A DNA stretch of 64,000 nucleotides from Ecdyonurus torrentis (GCA_949318235.1 OX439129.1:23672321-23736320), one strand, 5' to 3'. Positions 46,835 through 62,509 are shown, counted from the first letter of the stretch. Notes: a model not told the origin generated them from the letters alone. Numbers and translations: made by a program.

Positions 46835-48318
46835 ATATATTCAAACAAATTTGATATTGGTGAATAAAATTTAATTCTACATGCTTCATGATAAAATCGT
46901 ATCAATTTCTAGGGTTATTGAACTTTTTGTTATAGTATATTATTATCTACAATTCTAAGAAAAGGAGCTATCACATTAATATGTTGAACTGTGCAGTGTT
47001 TAAATTTGAATATAAAAACAGAAATCTTACTAAAAATATTAACATATATATTAAGATAAATAATTAAAATAAATTACAAAAAGCACATATTAATATATTA
47101 AACTAAATCAGTAAGTATTGATAACTTTTATTCTTTCTTCCAAAGATATAATGTATTATTTATATACTTTTTGTATGAGTAAAAACTGCAAAGGAGAGTA
47201 AGAAAACAATGAAAATAAATTACTTTTTTATTATGGGATGGAGATGATAATAATGAAAGGCAGGAGATGAGAGAGAAAGAGATGAAATTGGTAAATATAA
47301 ATTCATTCACAAACGTTTTACTCGTTAAATTAGCATTTCTATATAAAATGGACTATTTATTAATATATATAAGCATTCACCGTGCAATAACTTAGATTAA
47401 ATGACAATTAAATTGTTTTAATGATGATCCGAGTGCTTGAAAATAAATTTGTTGTACAGTTCAAGTATTGTATGTTAATGTTCCAAGGAAAATATAAATT
47501 TAAGAAATTGTTCAGTCACATGGAATTAACTCTTCAGTACAAAACAATAACTTGGTTGAAAAAGTTTAAACTCGTTAGTATAAACGTTATTTTTTCAGCG
47601 GTAAATAGTTAGTTTTTAGATCTTAAAAAACTTTGTATAAATCTTACAAATTTATTCTAAAAAAAAGTCTAAATAGTAACTCTTTACATTCTTTTTTCCA
47701 TGTACGCTTACTTAAATTCCGATGTAATTGTTATAAAATTTTTGGGTATTACAAGTGATAGCAATATTTACAGAATCTTTTTGTCTTTCAAAAAATGGGC
47801 ACATCGTGTAATAAAACAAATGTGTCCAACTGATTTTTGTCGAGGATATATTCAAAGAACGAAACATACTCACAGTATGCATATTTAATTCCATCATGTT
47901 TAAAGGAAAATATAAATATACAGATACAGATGATACAACTTTTTATTATACAGTATAAAGTATGAAGTATGTACATACAATACTGAGACTAAGCACCGAA
48001 AGTTTACTCACTCCTCCTTTATTAAAAAATTATCCATACTACCAAACCACAAAATATCATGACTTTCTTTCGGACCTATTGCGTAACTTAATTAATACAT
48101 CTTAAAAAAAATGTTAAAGAAAACTTTAATACATAAGGAATACTATACAATCGAGAACGCTTCTTTCATGCTGATTTCAAGATATTCAATAATGATTTAC
48201 TTCATTTTATCCCAGAACAAAACTTGCTTGAAAACCAAACTCTCGAACATACAAATCTGCAATAATTTACTTGTGTTAATGAATGTAATATATAGTATTG
48301 CATATTAACTAAGTAGTC
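46835..48318. other. Non-coding AT-rich stretch
   Basis: No gene is supported. Several 60-65 codon frames overlap on both strands between 47421 and 48308, none with a recognisable motif. Confidence 0.65.
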
Positions 48319-48945
48319 TTAAAAGCGTAGAACACGTTGAACAAAAAACTTGTCAAATCCTAGCATATACCTGAATATCAACGTTGATTTGGCCAAAGTC
48401 ATTGATTTTCAATTTATTTTCCATTCACAAAAAGGCGGATGCGGACAATGACGTCACAGCTCTCTTGTTTTACACGCACGTGGACAAGGTGAACTATGAT
48501 GATATAGTGCGTATGCGGATGACGTCACTTTTAATGCACTTGGAGGCCATACTGGAGTAGTGAATAACATTGATCAGCATAGGACACAAACTTCATTTAT
48601 GCTAATTTTCTTTGGGAAATTGCTTGATTTTTTGTTATTTTTATTTTTCTCACATACTTGAGATACTAATTCAAAATATTTACAGCATCAATGCTCTCAA
48701 AAATATTGCATAGTGGTTTTAAATTGGGCAAATGATTTATTTTCCTATGCCACCCATGTTATTGAGTTATCCAACATGGCGTCGACTTTAACATGAATGC
48801 ATATACCCTATTGTCCGCATCCACCATTTCGTGAATGGAAAATAAATTAGAAATCCATGACTCCGGCTAAATGAACGTTGATTTTTAGGTATTTTAGGAT
48901 AATAGTCAGGTTTTTTGTTCAGCGTGTTCTACGCCTGTAGTTTAA
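48319..48945. mobile_element. Family A TTAA-type MITE, long composite form
   Basis: TTAA lies at 48319-48322 and 48942-48945. The left end reads AAGCGTAGAACACGTTGAAC and the right end mirrors it (GTTCAGCGTGTTCTACGCC). The arms of about 130 bp match the short copies, including TTTGGCCAAAGTCATTGA and ATTTATTTTCCATTCAC. The left arm holds TGACGTCA (48449-48456). The centre, about 48520-48803, holds a module absent from short copies and present alone at 4035-4312. It begins with a second TGACGTCA (48520-48527). Total 627 bp, non-coding. Confidence 0.8.
48520..48803 (+). mobile_element. Module nested in the family A element
   Basis: This stretch matches 4035-4312 in order and spacing (AATAACAT..., ATAGGACA, CAGCATCAATGCTCTCAAAA, GGCGTCGACTTTAACATGAA). 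The short family A copies lack it between their CATCATAAAACCGCATC-type central words. I did not find clear terminal inverted repeats, so whether it is a nested transposon or the ancestral centre is open. Confidence 0.6.
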
Positions 48946-49898
48946 GTAAATGTTTAAGTTGATTTAGTGCCAAGGTTAAATACTGTTTATTACTGTAATA
49001 TTGTAGCAGTAAGAATCGAAAATCCAAATAAAGAATTTAGCTTTGAACCCAGCATCACTTGAAAATGACCTATTATTGGTTAAATTGTTATAATACAAGA
49101 ATACAAAGAATAAAATTGTCCTTCCTTCTTCTAAAGATTGAGCTATTTATAACTTTTCTCACGAAGGTATAATATAATATAAAAGTCTTTGATTTCAAAA
49201 ATACATCTCCTTACATTTACGTCATTTCTATTGAGTTGTTGGTGATCTTTTTAAGCAAGAGGGTATTGAGCCTTATAATGTTCCACGTGCTTGGCTTGTT
49301 CCTCCTCTCTCTCAGTCAAGCATGTATTGTATAGCCATAGTCAGTCACACAATGTTGGGAGGTGAAGGTGGGAAGAGAGAAAAGGGACACACCGTTGCCT
49401 AGGTGACGACTACGACTCATGATTTTGCTACCTTCTACTCAATACATCAATAAACATGAGCAGGGAGGACACTAAAATACAATTGATAGGATAACAGTTT
49501 TTTTACGTCCCATGTTTATAAAAATAAAATATTGAATAGCATTACTTTGAAATATGAAAACATGAGCCTTATACATAGTGTGCGTGTGTATATTATATAC
49601 ATTATACATAACATTTACACATAATATATATATTACACACACACACACATTTTATTTTATTTTATTTTGAACAAACAAAAGTAATTTTTTTCAAAAATTG
49701 CCTGTTGGGATATTATTCATATTAAGTATTTTTTCCCCCAGCAAATTTATAGTTTTGAAATATGTACGGAAGTGATAACATGATGCATAATTCTGTATGT
49801 TGCAAATTAACAGTGCAAACTTTATAATATTATTTTTTTTTCCCTTGCGATTGCGTGGAAAAATGAAAATTGCTCGTACTTTAATAAAATTTGTAGCC

Positions 49899-49902
<4 letters not shown>
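48946..49902. other. Non-coding stretch with GC-richer block
   Basis: No gene is supported. The block 49250-49460 is distinctly less AT-rich than its surroundings and is described with the X-box candidate. A short (AC)n run lies at 49634-49650. Confidence 0.6.
49394..49407 (+). promoter_or_regulatory. Candidate X-box (RFX-type) motif
   Basis: GTTGCCTAGGTGAC matches the imperfect palindrome recognised by RFX transcription factors (consensus near GTTGCC-NN-GGNAAC), with one position off (GAC for AAC). It sits in a GC-richer island (49250-49460) of otherwise AT-rich DNA. No transcript start or exon is visible nearby. A chance match is quite possible. Confidence 0.25.

Positions 49903-49984
<82 letters not shown>
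49903..49984. repeat. (CT)n microsatellite
   Basis: An uninterrupted CT tract of about 82 bp, the first of three pyrimidine or purine tracts within 420 bp. Confidence 0.97.
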
Positions 49985-49987
<3 letters not shown>

Positions 49988-50114
49988 AAATTATTCCAAA
50001 AGAGTAATTTCATACGATATTCTTTTTCTAATTTAAAAAAAAAGGTATGAAATATTAAATGCATTATTTAGAAATTTGAAGGGGACTTATTATTTTTTCT
50101 CTTGCACCACAATG

Positions 50115-50119
<5 letters not shown>

Positions 50120-50173
<54 letters not shown>
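50120..50173. repeat. (TC)n microsatellite
   Basis: An uninterrupted tract of about 54 bp. Confidence 0.96.
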
Positions 50174-50176
<3 letters not shown>

Positions 50177-50291
50177 ACCTACCCACGCTGATGAAAAATA
50201 ATAACATCATAATTATTATTTTAACTGCCTTTTTTGTTGTTGTTGTTGTTGCTTTTTTTTAACGATATAATACTTTTTACTTTAATTAAAA

Positions 50292-50318
50292 AGAGAGAGA
50301 GAGAGAGAGTGAGAGAGT
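50292..50318. repeat. (GA)n microsatellite, short
   Basis: A GA tract of about 27 bp with one GT slip. Confidence 0.9.
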
Positions 50319-50816
50319 TTAAAAAAAATTAATTCAACGCAATTCATGTCAGTTATAATATTATTTTCCAAGAATTGAGAACAAGAGGATATAGATGAAA
50401 TGAAATCAATACGTATCATAATATATTTTAATAAATATAAGTAAAAATTTAAACATAATGAATATTAATTCTAAAAAAGGCTTAAAATAAATACTTCTTT
50501 TCCTCCTATGTCTGTACAAATATTATTTACTTTTCAATTTACCACAATATCAACAAAATAACGCAAATGTGTGTCATTAAAATCTACTCATTATTATTGG
50601 CTGCCAACAGATTTAATTAGCAGTATTTAAAAAAAATCACTTTTAGAGATTTATTTTAATTTATATATTAATTAAAATTTAAACTTTAAAAAATATTCAA
50701 AATTTAATTTTGTAAAACAAAAATAAATGCATATTAAAGAGATAGGTATAATGTATTTACGATATGCCTGTAATATTATTTTTATTTCATATAAGTTAAT
50801 AATTAATTGTTAATTT

Positions 50817-50865
<49 letters not shown>

Positions 50866-51855
50866 TATACAAAAATCTTGTTATATGGAGTTGAAAATAT
50901 TGCTCAATATTTTCATTGTGCAATAGGATTTGATTCCATGGAATCTCCATTTACTTAAAACCATTGCATTGAATTTGTATGTGCCAAATTTAGTGCTTCA
51001 AGCAAGTAATACTGCTCTACCACCTCTACTTGAAAAAAATGCATTTTTGTAATAAATAAAACTTAATTAAGAAAACATAAATCATAACATAACATCATAA
51101 TATTTATCAAAGATCTTGCATTTTTTTTTTTTTTTTTTTTTTTTGAAAAATATTTAGCAAAATTTTCTATATTATATTAATTTAAATTTAAAAATAGAAA
51201 ATGTTGGAATGCAATTAAATTTTGTGTTCATAACAATTACAATTTAACATTTAGCCGCATAGTGTAAGTTTTATCGTTGTTAAAACACACGTGTAATTAG
51301 GTATGGTATAGTGTTTTTGTGTGGCAAAGTCGTTCACCGCTGCCTGCGTAATTCTGCAATGTCGTTGAGATTTATTACACTCTGAACTCAACACAATTGT
51401 AGACATAACGTTGGTCTGCTGCTACACATTAAGTTATAAACAATTGTTATTTATTGCTTTAAAAAAAGGATAATGTTTATAAAGTGAAAAAGAAAAAAAA
51501 TACACGTGTTATTTGAACATATTTATACTTTTTTGTATGACTTTTATATATAAATAGTATTTAATATAGCATTTTGGTTGTAAATTACAATTATTTTATA
51601 ATAAAAAAAAATTATATGAATTATTTCAAGGTCTTGATACTCAAGTTTTTTTTTATTAAATGATATATATGAATTAATTCTTTTAATTAATATGAAAACA
51701 AATTGCAAATGCTATGAGCGTTACGTTGCAAATTAAAATACTGATGTGATGTTTTTTTTTGTTTTTGTTTTTTTTTCTTCTTATAAAAAGAAAATGTGTC
51801 ACTCAATTATTTCATACCCGAACTAGCTGAGATAGTAAAATTTAATACAAGTGCG
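50319..51855. other. Non-coding AT-rich stretch
   Basis: No gene is supported. A GA tract (50818-50863) and a T24 run (51121-51144) are present. The block 51290-51450 is more complex in sequence but unassigned. Confidence 0.65.
50818..50863. repeat. (GA)n microsatellite
   Basis: An uninterrupted GA tract of about 46 bp. Confidence 0.96.
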
Positions 51856-52263
51856 TTAAAGCCCTTGTCAACTTACTTTTTTATCATTTAGAATACTAGA
51901 CTGATAAATACCATACCTTATTATCCATAAATTATACACCATCACGTTGATTTTGTATTTATTTTCGTTTATTTTTACTTTTTGCGGTTATATCACGTAT
52001 CTGACGTCACAACGTACCGCCGCCAATCACAGTCACCGCTCTGGTCACGTGATAAATTTAAGCCCCTTCCTCAAGTTCTTTACCCCTATCACGGCCCCAT
52101 CGGTACATTGGGACGTCAGATACGTGATATAACCGCAAAAAGTAAAATAAACGAAAATAAATACAAAATCAACGTGATGGTGTCTAATTCATGGATAATA
52201 AGGTATGGTAATTATCAGTCTAGTATTCTAAATGATAAAAAAGTAAGTTTACAAGGGCTTTAA
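51856..52263 (+). mobile_element. Family B TTAA-type palindromic MITE, full length
   Basis: TTAA lies at both ends (51856-51859 and 52260-52263), with AGCCCTTGTCAACTTAC and the mirrored TACAAGGGCT. The arms match the copy at 18818-19214 almost throughout, and the centre has the same orientation (GCCGCCAATCACAG, then GGTCACGTGATAAATT). TGACGTCA lies at 52002-52009; the mirror site reads GGACGTCA at 52111-52118. The 61- and 93-codon plus-strand frames over it are incidental. Confidence 0.9.
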
Positions 52264-54001
<1,738 letters not shown>

Positions 54002-54329
54002 AATGAGGAATACACATACATATTTCAAAAGAGGGCATTGTTCTAAATCGATTGATATGCAATTTTCTAATTTTTTAGTTTAATATATTAAACAATACAT
54101 ATGAGTATTTTTTAATTAATTTTTGAAAATCTCAATATGACTTCATCTTAACTTTTAAGTGCATGCTCATGTAAAAGTTACCGTCCGTAATGTCATATCA
54201 CAATTTTTAAAAATTGATTAAAAATACCTAATGAACTAACAGAAAGTTAAAAAAATACACACTATATGGTTCAGAGTGATTTTCTCCTTTCAGATTATGC
54301 AATAAAAAAATTTCCTAGTCATCCTCATT
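54002..54329. mobile_element. Family F inverted-repeat element, copy 2
   Basis: Ends AATGAGGA and TCCTCATT are inverses. The arms share TGCATAATCTGAAAGGAGA (inverse of the right arm) with the TGCATATTCTAAAAGAAGA of copy 1. The interior shares GCATTGTTCTAAATCGATTG, ACCGTCCGTAATGTCAT and the following A-rich stretch with copy 1. Non-coding; target duplication not resolved. Confidence 0.65.
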
Positions 54330-55338
54330 CAAAAGGATAGGAAATTAGGGGACCCTAAGCTTTTACCACTCCGCGCAGTGTGCTTCACTGGTAAGTCTCG
54401 TTAAGAACACATAAATAAGCCAAATTAAAAAAAAATCGTGTATATAAATGCAAATAGAATTCAATATGAATCCCATATGCAAAGAATCAGCAGCTATTTA
54501 CTGCACTAAATTATTTTAATCCAACGACATTTGATTTAAATGTGCATAATTAATATAACAGGTCTCTAATAATAATAATATTAAATAATGTCCCATACAC
54601 CACAAATTTCATTGAAGCTATTTTAAATACTCTTAATATGATCCTTAATAAAACAATAATAAGAATAATTGTTAAATAAAAAATTCAATTTCAAAATACT
54701 GTAAGTTTTTTTTTTTTTTTTTTTTTTTTTTATAGTAAGCAAACAGAAATTGCAGTTTAGTATTTTTTTTTATATCCTCCAGACGTTCGGTAAACCTTGG
54801 AATGAAATAAAAAATTGGAACATCGACTTTATGCAAATAATACTTTTGTACGCAAATGGTTTTGAATCTCATGAATTCAAAATTAATAGTGAGCTCTTTC
54901 TCATGTCACAATAAAATAAAATGTACATTAGATGAACCTACTGTCATGTTTTTGGTACAAGTCGAGCAATGCTTGTCATAATCTTTTGTCTTTTAGAAAA
55001 TATAACTAATATTATTTAAACTTACAAGTTTATATTATGCATTACATAAAAATTGTCACACGTAGTACGTTCCATGGTTGATAAAACAAAGATTACGTAA
55101 ACCATACACTTTTATAATTAAAAATAATCCAGTTCAACAAACGTTACATGATTTCGATATAAAAATGCTCCACATTTCAATATGCCTGCTACTGCATGAT
55201 TTTTCAATATGAAGAAAAAATATCATTAGAATTAAGGTTTATACCATTATAGAATAATATGTTATGCAAAGTCGTTTTTTTTTTTTTTTTTTTTTTTTTC
55301 AATCGATTAAAGCTAAACTCAGCGTTTGTAAAATTAAT
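54330..55338. other. Non-coding AT-rich stretch with poly-T runs
   Basis: No gene is supported. T25-scale runs lie at 54707-54731 and 55275-55299; they explain the KKKKKK minus-strand frames. Confidence 0.7.
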
Positions 55339-55447
55339 AAAATTTTCATTCTGACCATGAAGGGATTTGCAAAAAACTGATTTAACGTAAAAGAAAAACA
55401 TTATCTAAGTTTTGTGCAAATCCCTTCATGGTCAGAATGAAAATTTT
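55339..55447. repeat. Long near-perfect hairpin (39-bp stem)
   Basis: The left arm 55339-55377 contains CATTCTGACCATGAAGGG. The right arm 55409-55447 is its inverse with a single mismatch, around a 31-nt loop. The transcript would fold into a roughly 109-nt hairpin, within the size range of animal microRNA precursors. It could equally be a very small, recent fold-back MITE. No target duplication was evident. Confidence 0.8.
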
Positions 55448-55906
55448 CAAAACATATTACATTTATCATGAGTTAATAATTTTATAAATAAGGTGGATTC
55501 AATAAAGATAAAAATATGCCACATGGACAAAATAAATTAAGCAATATGCATTTGTATAACATAAATGTTAATATTTCGGAATTGCAGATAATTATGCTAA
55601 TTAACATATTTGCTATGGTTTGCAGCATATAATTATTATTTAATATTACGGAAAATATGTTGCAAATAAGGATTATACAGAATATTGTTATAGAAAACAT
55701 ATAGCTACAAATTAATATAGCATATTATAGCTACAGTAGGACTACGTGGTTTAAGTATTGTGCGTTATTTTTTTATTATTATTAATTCTCTACGTCCTTG
55801 CGTTTTGAATACGTTTTCATTTTTATTAATAATGCTGTTTCGCGTAATAAACAAATTTAAAAAATGTAATGAAAGATTTTAACACTTTATTGTATATTTC
55901 ACTTTT
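55448..55906. other. Non-coding AT-rich stretch
   Basis: No gene or repeat recognised; the 72-codon minus frame at 55482-55700 is unassigned. Confidence 0.65.
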
Positions 55907-56304
55907 TTAAAGCCCTTGTCAACTTATTTTTTTTATATAGAATACTAGATTGATAATCATAATCAGTAATTACCATACCTTATTATCCATGAATTAGACA
56001 CCAACACTTTGATTTTGTATTTATTTTCATTCTGACTGTTATATCACGTATCTGACGTCACAATGTACAGATGGGGCCGTGATAAGGGTAAAGAACTTAA
56101 GGGAGGGGCTTAAATTTATCACGTGACCAGAGCGGTGAATGTGATTGGCGGCGGTACATATTGACGTCAGATACGTGATATAATAGTCAAAATGAAAATA
56201 AATACAAAACCAACGTGGTGGTGTCTATATCATGGATAATAAGGTATGGTAATTATCAATCTAGTATTCTAAATGATAAAAAAGGAAGTTGACAAGGGCT
56301 TTAA
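55907..56304 (-). mobile_element. Family B TTAA-type palindromic MITE, reverse centre
   Basis: TTAA lies at 55907-55910 and 56301-56304, with the same AGCCCTTGTCAACTTA ends as other family B copies. The asymmetric centre is inverted relative to the copies at 18818 and 51856 (it reads TTTATCACGTGACCAGAGCG, then GATTGGCGGCGGTAC). So this copy inserted in the opposite orientation. TGACGTCA lies at 56053-56060 and 56162-56169. The left arm has a small extra segment (AATCATAATCAG near 55956). Confidence 0.9.
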
Positions 56305-58825
<2,521 letters not shown>

Positions 58826-59178
58826 TGTGTCTGAGTGAGTCCGAGTGATTAAGGCAGCTAGCTCTTAACTCTTTGCTCCTATAAAGAGCTTAGGTCGAGG
58901 CACTGCAGGGTATAGTACGTACAGTATACAGTGTGAGTGCAAAACACGTGAAAGCAACACGTGTGTAAATGCGTGTTAACAAACAAATTCCAAAACCAAC
59001 CTGCCTAGACGATTTTGCGGATTCTCTAGGCTGCCATGTCACTGGGCTGTATTTTAGGCTATATGGTCGGTCCGTGTGTGCAGTGCAGAACCATTGCATT
59101 ACACTATTTATTGACGGAGCTATAGTAAATGTATAGCACAATAACAAAAAATAATAATAACAAAAAAAAAAAAAAAAA
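58826..59178 (+). mobile_element. tRNA-headed SINE with poly-A tail
   Basis: The head reads GTCCGAGTGATTAAGGC (58839-58855), close to the box A of serine or leucine tRNAs. It is followed about 40 bp later by a degenerate box B, TAGGTCGAGGCACTG. A body domain, CCTGCCTAGACG through CTCTAGGCTGCCATG (about 59000-59038), recurs at 60443-60484. The element ends in AACAAAAAATAATAATAAC and an A18 run. These are the parts of a tRNA-derived SINE transcribed by Pol III. The 85-codon minus frame across it is incidental. Confidence 0.65.
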
Positions 59179-59682
59179 TTAAATTAATTTATAATAATAA
59201 TTTGAACACATTTACATGCCACTTTGCATAAACAATGTCATAAAGAAAAAACATTATTTCCCCCCAAATGCCATAAAACACTCCATCGTGTAAATTGAAC
59301 TCTATATTCCTTTGTTACAATCGAGTTCTATATTGGAGAAGCATGTATAATAATATACACTGCAATTTACTCCATTTAAACATCCGCGTTTTAGTAATAA
59401 ATTCTTATAAAAGTAAATGGTAGGGGAATCTTTTACAGTTTATAGTAATTTAGAGAAACACAAAACTTCATAACAAAACAAAAGTTTTATATAAAAGTAA
59501 AACTGAACAACAACGTAGTGATTGAAACGTGTGTAATATTGTATACGCAAATATTATACAGTTATCAAAACAAAAGTGTCAAAACGTATTTATAAAAATA
59601 ATGTTGACACAAAATTACTAGCTGTTGTTCAAGTTGTGTTGAAAGTTATATTCTTATAATAATAATGTACAGTATTGTTCAG

Positions 59683-59725
<43 letters not shown>

Positions 59726-60437
59726 ATTTTTAATGATTTATTTATCTGTAACGAGCTAGTGTAAATTTCAATAATGTGTTCAAATGCCCACCTAAAAGTT
59801 GGTAAATTGTTACGTTGTACGGTATGTCCAAATTTAGTTATTATGTATGATTATATTGGCATATGTTATAGCAAGGTTCAAGTATTATAATAGGGTTGGA
59901 AAAGCCCTTTATGCGACTTAAATTAAGTTCTATTATTGTTATTTTAAAATTAAATATTCCAATAAATAATTCTAGTTATACAATAGATACAATATATTAT
60001 CAAATTGATTGATATTCATAATATTAAAATTTATAATGTTTTAGTATATATTTGGAAATTAGAAATACCAATACAAACAATGAAGCAATTCAATGGTATA
60101 ATTAAAAATTGAGTTAGTTTGTGTGTGTGTGTATTATTTTATATTAAAACAAATAATTATACAACAATATTAATAATGTTGTTCAAACATTTAATATTAA
60201 AACAATCGCGTTGAAACTTTTTTTTTTATAATATTTTTTCTGTATTAATAAACAAAGTAAAAATAATAATAAAACGTTTTTGTACTATTTTTATTTTTAA
60301 TTCACCGCATAATATAACCTGTTCACTTATTGGAATGAAACATTATATTTATGTTATGACAATCCAAAAGAACGATTTCTGTTGGCGCATGTTATTTTTA
60401 GTAAGAATATACAGTATCATATGATTATTGGTATTAA
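59179..60437. other. Non-coding AT-rich stretch
   Basis: No gene is supported. A (GTT)n tract lies at 59682-59724 and a short (GT)n at 60120-60131. Confidence 0.7.
59682..59724. repeat. (GTT)n trinucleotide microsatellite
   Basis: About 14 GTT units; the only sizeable trinucleotide tract in the window. Confidence 0.95.
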
Positions 60438-60639
60438 TCGGGCAGCCTGCCTAGACGTTTCCACGGTTCCTCTAGGCTGTCATGGTGAATGCCGGGCTGT
60501 GTACTTGTTAGGCCGTGGTCGGCCCGTGTGTGCTTTTCCATTAATTGGAAAGTTCTTACCTGTCGATAAGACAATGTCTTGAATGGGACTGGGATTGGTG
60601 TAGCACGATAGCACAATATGGCAATCAAAAAAAAAAAAA
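60438..60639 (+). mobile_element. SINE copy 2, 5'-truncated
   Basis: It shares the body of the element at 58826-59178: GCCTGCCTAGACGTTTCC, CTCTAGGCTGTCATG, GGTCGGCCCGTGTGTGC and TAGCACGATAGCACAATA. It ends in an A13 run. The tRNA-like head is missing. Between GTGTGTGC and the tail it carries about 60 bp (AATTGGAAAGTTCTTACCTG) not matched in copy 1. Confidence 0.7.
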
Positions 60640-60706
60640 GGTTTTCTAAAATGATGGGTCCCAAAGAAAGAGATAGGTAAAATAAAATTTAAATTTAGTA
60701 TTTGGC

Positions 60707-60721
60707 GGGGGGGGGGGGGGG
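60707..60721. repeat. Poly-G run (G15)
   Basis: Fifteen G followed by AGGGAGGGAG. It is exceptional in this AT-rich window, and the G-runs could form a four-stranded structure. Confidence 0.9.
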
Positions 60722-62348
60722 AGGGAGGGAGAAAATACTAATCAACAATCTTCTAATGTATTTGTCTTACACCGATTCATTATTTTAACTTTATCATAAT
60801 TATTGGTATACTGTAGTAGCAAAAAAATACGTTATGTTGCTTTTGGTAAAAGCGTAGTTTCGGAAATTCCTTTGACAAATATGGAAATTCACTTCACTGT
60901 TATTAGTTATTTAATACATAATATAATTTATAATCAGACCTATTTTAATAATTTTCTCATTCTAAATGTAAATTTGAATCGTTTTCAAATTAATTAAAAC
61001 GTTTCTATTGATATTAAATAGATAAAAATAACACATGTATACACTTGCAATCAATATTGAACCAGACTATAAAGTAATATAGAATTTTATTATACTTTGC
61101 ATGTTTATATGATGATGTCTCGCTCTGATAATTAACAGTGATTTTTGTACGTGATTTGGGGGAGCAATAATAATAACAAACAATGAAATGCCAATAGTCA
61201 GGTCAAGTGTTTTATTGTAAAATGTTTTTATTTGGCAACTTATTCATATACGATAAACAATACAATATTTTAAATTATATAAAAAGCCTTGTTAACGTTT
61301 CTTGCCAACTATACGTTTGATACTTTTCTTTGTACTATATTATATAGACAATTTAATTCATAATTCTTAGAAAACAAAATGTTTCTTATAGAAGTATGAA
61401 TTATATAGAATGTTTTAAGCAAACCCATTTATAATTTAAAGAAATGTGTACTTTTTTTAATGTGTTAAATATTTAGTTATAAATTACTATAAAATTTCAA
61501 AGTAACAAGTTTCATTTAAAGATTAAATATTTTGGCTCAATTCCTTTTGTATTTTATAATCCATGTAACACGTATATAAGAGCAAAAAGAGATTTTTAAA
61601 TTAAGTTTAATATACAAAGAAGCATAGTAAAAAGGTCATTAAAACCAAATGGACAAAGTTTTAAGTGCTATGTAATGTTAATATACACCTTTTGTCCTTC
61701 ACTAATGTACAAGAATATAATTACTTCAAGTCAAATTATGATATACAGTATACAATGTTGTTATGTGTATATATGTATTATAAATTAACTCTTTCTCTCA
61801 ACACTATTCATGTATTTAATTCAAACAGAAATTATCATGCAAGAATATAACTAATGTTATTTGCATGCAAGAAATTTTTGAATCTAATATTGTATTTGAA
61901 TAAATTGTTATTGTATTAAGAATTCTTTTTCTTTACATTCTACAATATTTTCATTGTGTAATAAATTTTATTATACGCAATCTTCATTAAAAAAAATATT
62001 AGGTCAAAATAGTAAAATGTAAATTTTTCACCGTTTGAATAGGTCATTATGTATAATAATTTGACAATATTGTATTTTTATATTATATAAGAAATATAAG
62101 CCTGTAATAAGGCTTGAGTTAATTGACATTGTTCACATGAAGAAAAAATGAGTATTTTTGTCATATACGTAAGATATGCACGTAAAAGAATGATTTGAAT
62201 ATTGAAGTATGGCAATAAAAATATTATGTATTTATTATATTACATAACATAGAAGTTTATTTAAACAAACAATATAAGAAAATTCACGACTAATATTAAA
62301 CATTATAGTAACATTATAGCAAATTTAATTATCAAAATTCCTTATTCC
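60722..62348. other. Non-coding AT-rich stretch
   Basis: No gene or repeat family recognised in this 1.6-kb stretch. Confidence 0.7.
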
Positions 62349-62383
62349 TTAAGACATTTTAAAACAAACCAACTAAACATTAA
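62349..62383 (+). repeat. 35-bp direct repeat, left copy
   Basis: It begins TTAAGACATTTTAAAAC, is identical to 62475-62509, and ends in the TTAA where the family B fragment starts. Confidence 0.9.
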
Positions 62384-62474
62384 AGCCCTTGACAACTTAC
62401 TTTTTTATCATTTAGAATACTAGACTGATAATTACCATACCTTAATATTCATGAATTAGACACCATCACGTTGA
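62380..62474 (+). mobile_element. Family B fragment (left 95 bp only)
   Basis: It starts TTAAAGCCCTTGACAACTTA and follows the family B left arm through GAATTAGACACCATCACG to about TTGATT. It then breaks off and returns directly into the sequence that precedes it. The centre and right arm are absent. Confidence 0.88.
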
Positions 62475-62509
62475 TTAAGACATTTTAAAACAAACCAACT
62501 AAACATTAA
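62475..62509 (+). repeat. 35-bp direct repeat, right copy
   Basis: An exact second copy of the left flank of the family B fragment. A 35-bp duplication is not a transposase footprint for a TTAA element (4 bp expected). Confidence 0.9.

Noticed and set aside
51947..52263. Two plus-strand frames of 61 and 93 codons
   Set aside because: They lie within the family B MITE, and other copies do not preserve the reading frame.
58826..58915. Functional serine or leucine tRNA gene
   Set aside because: Box B is degenerate, stems do not close, and a SINE body with poly-A tail follows.
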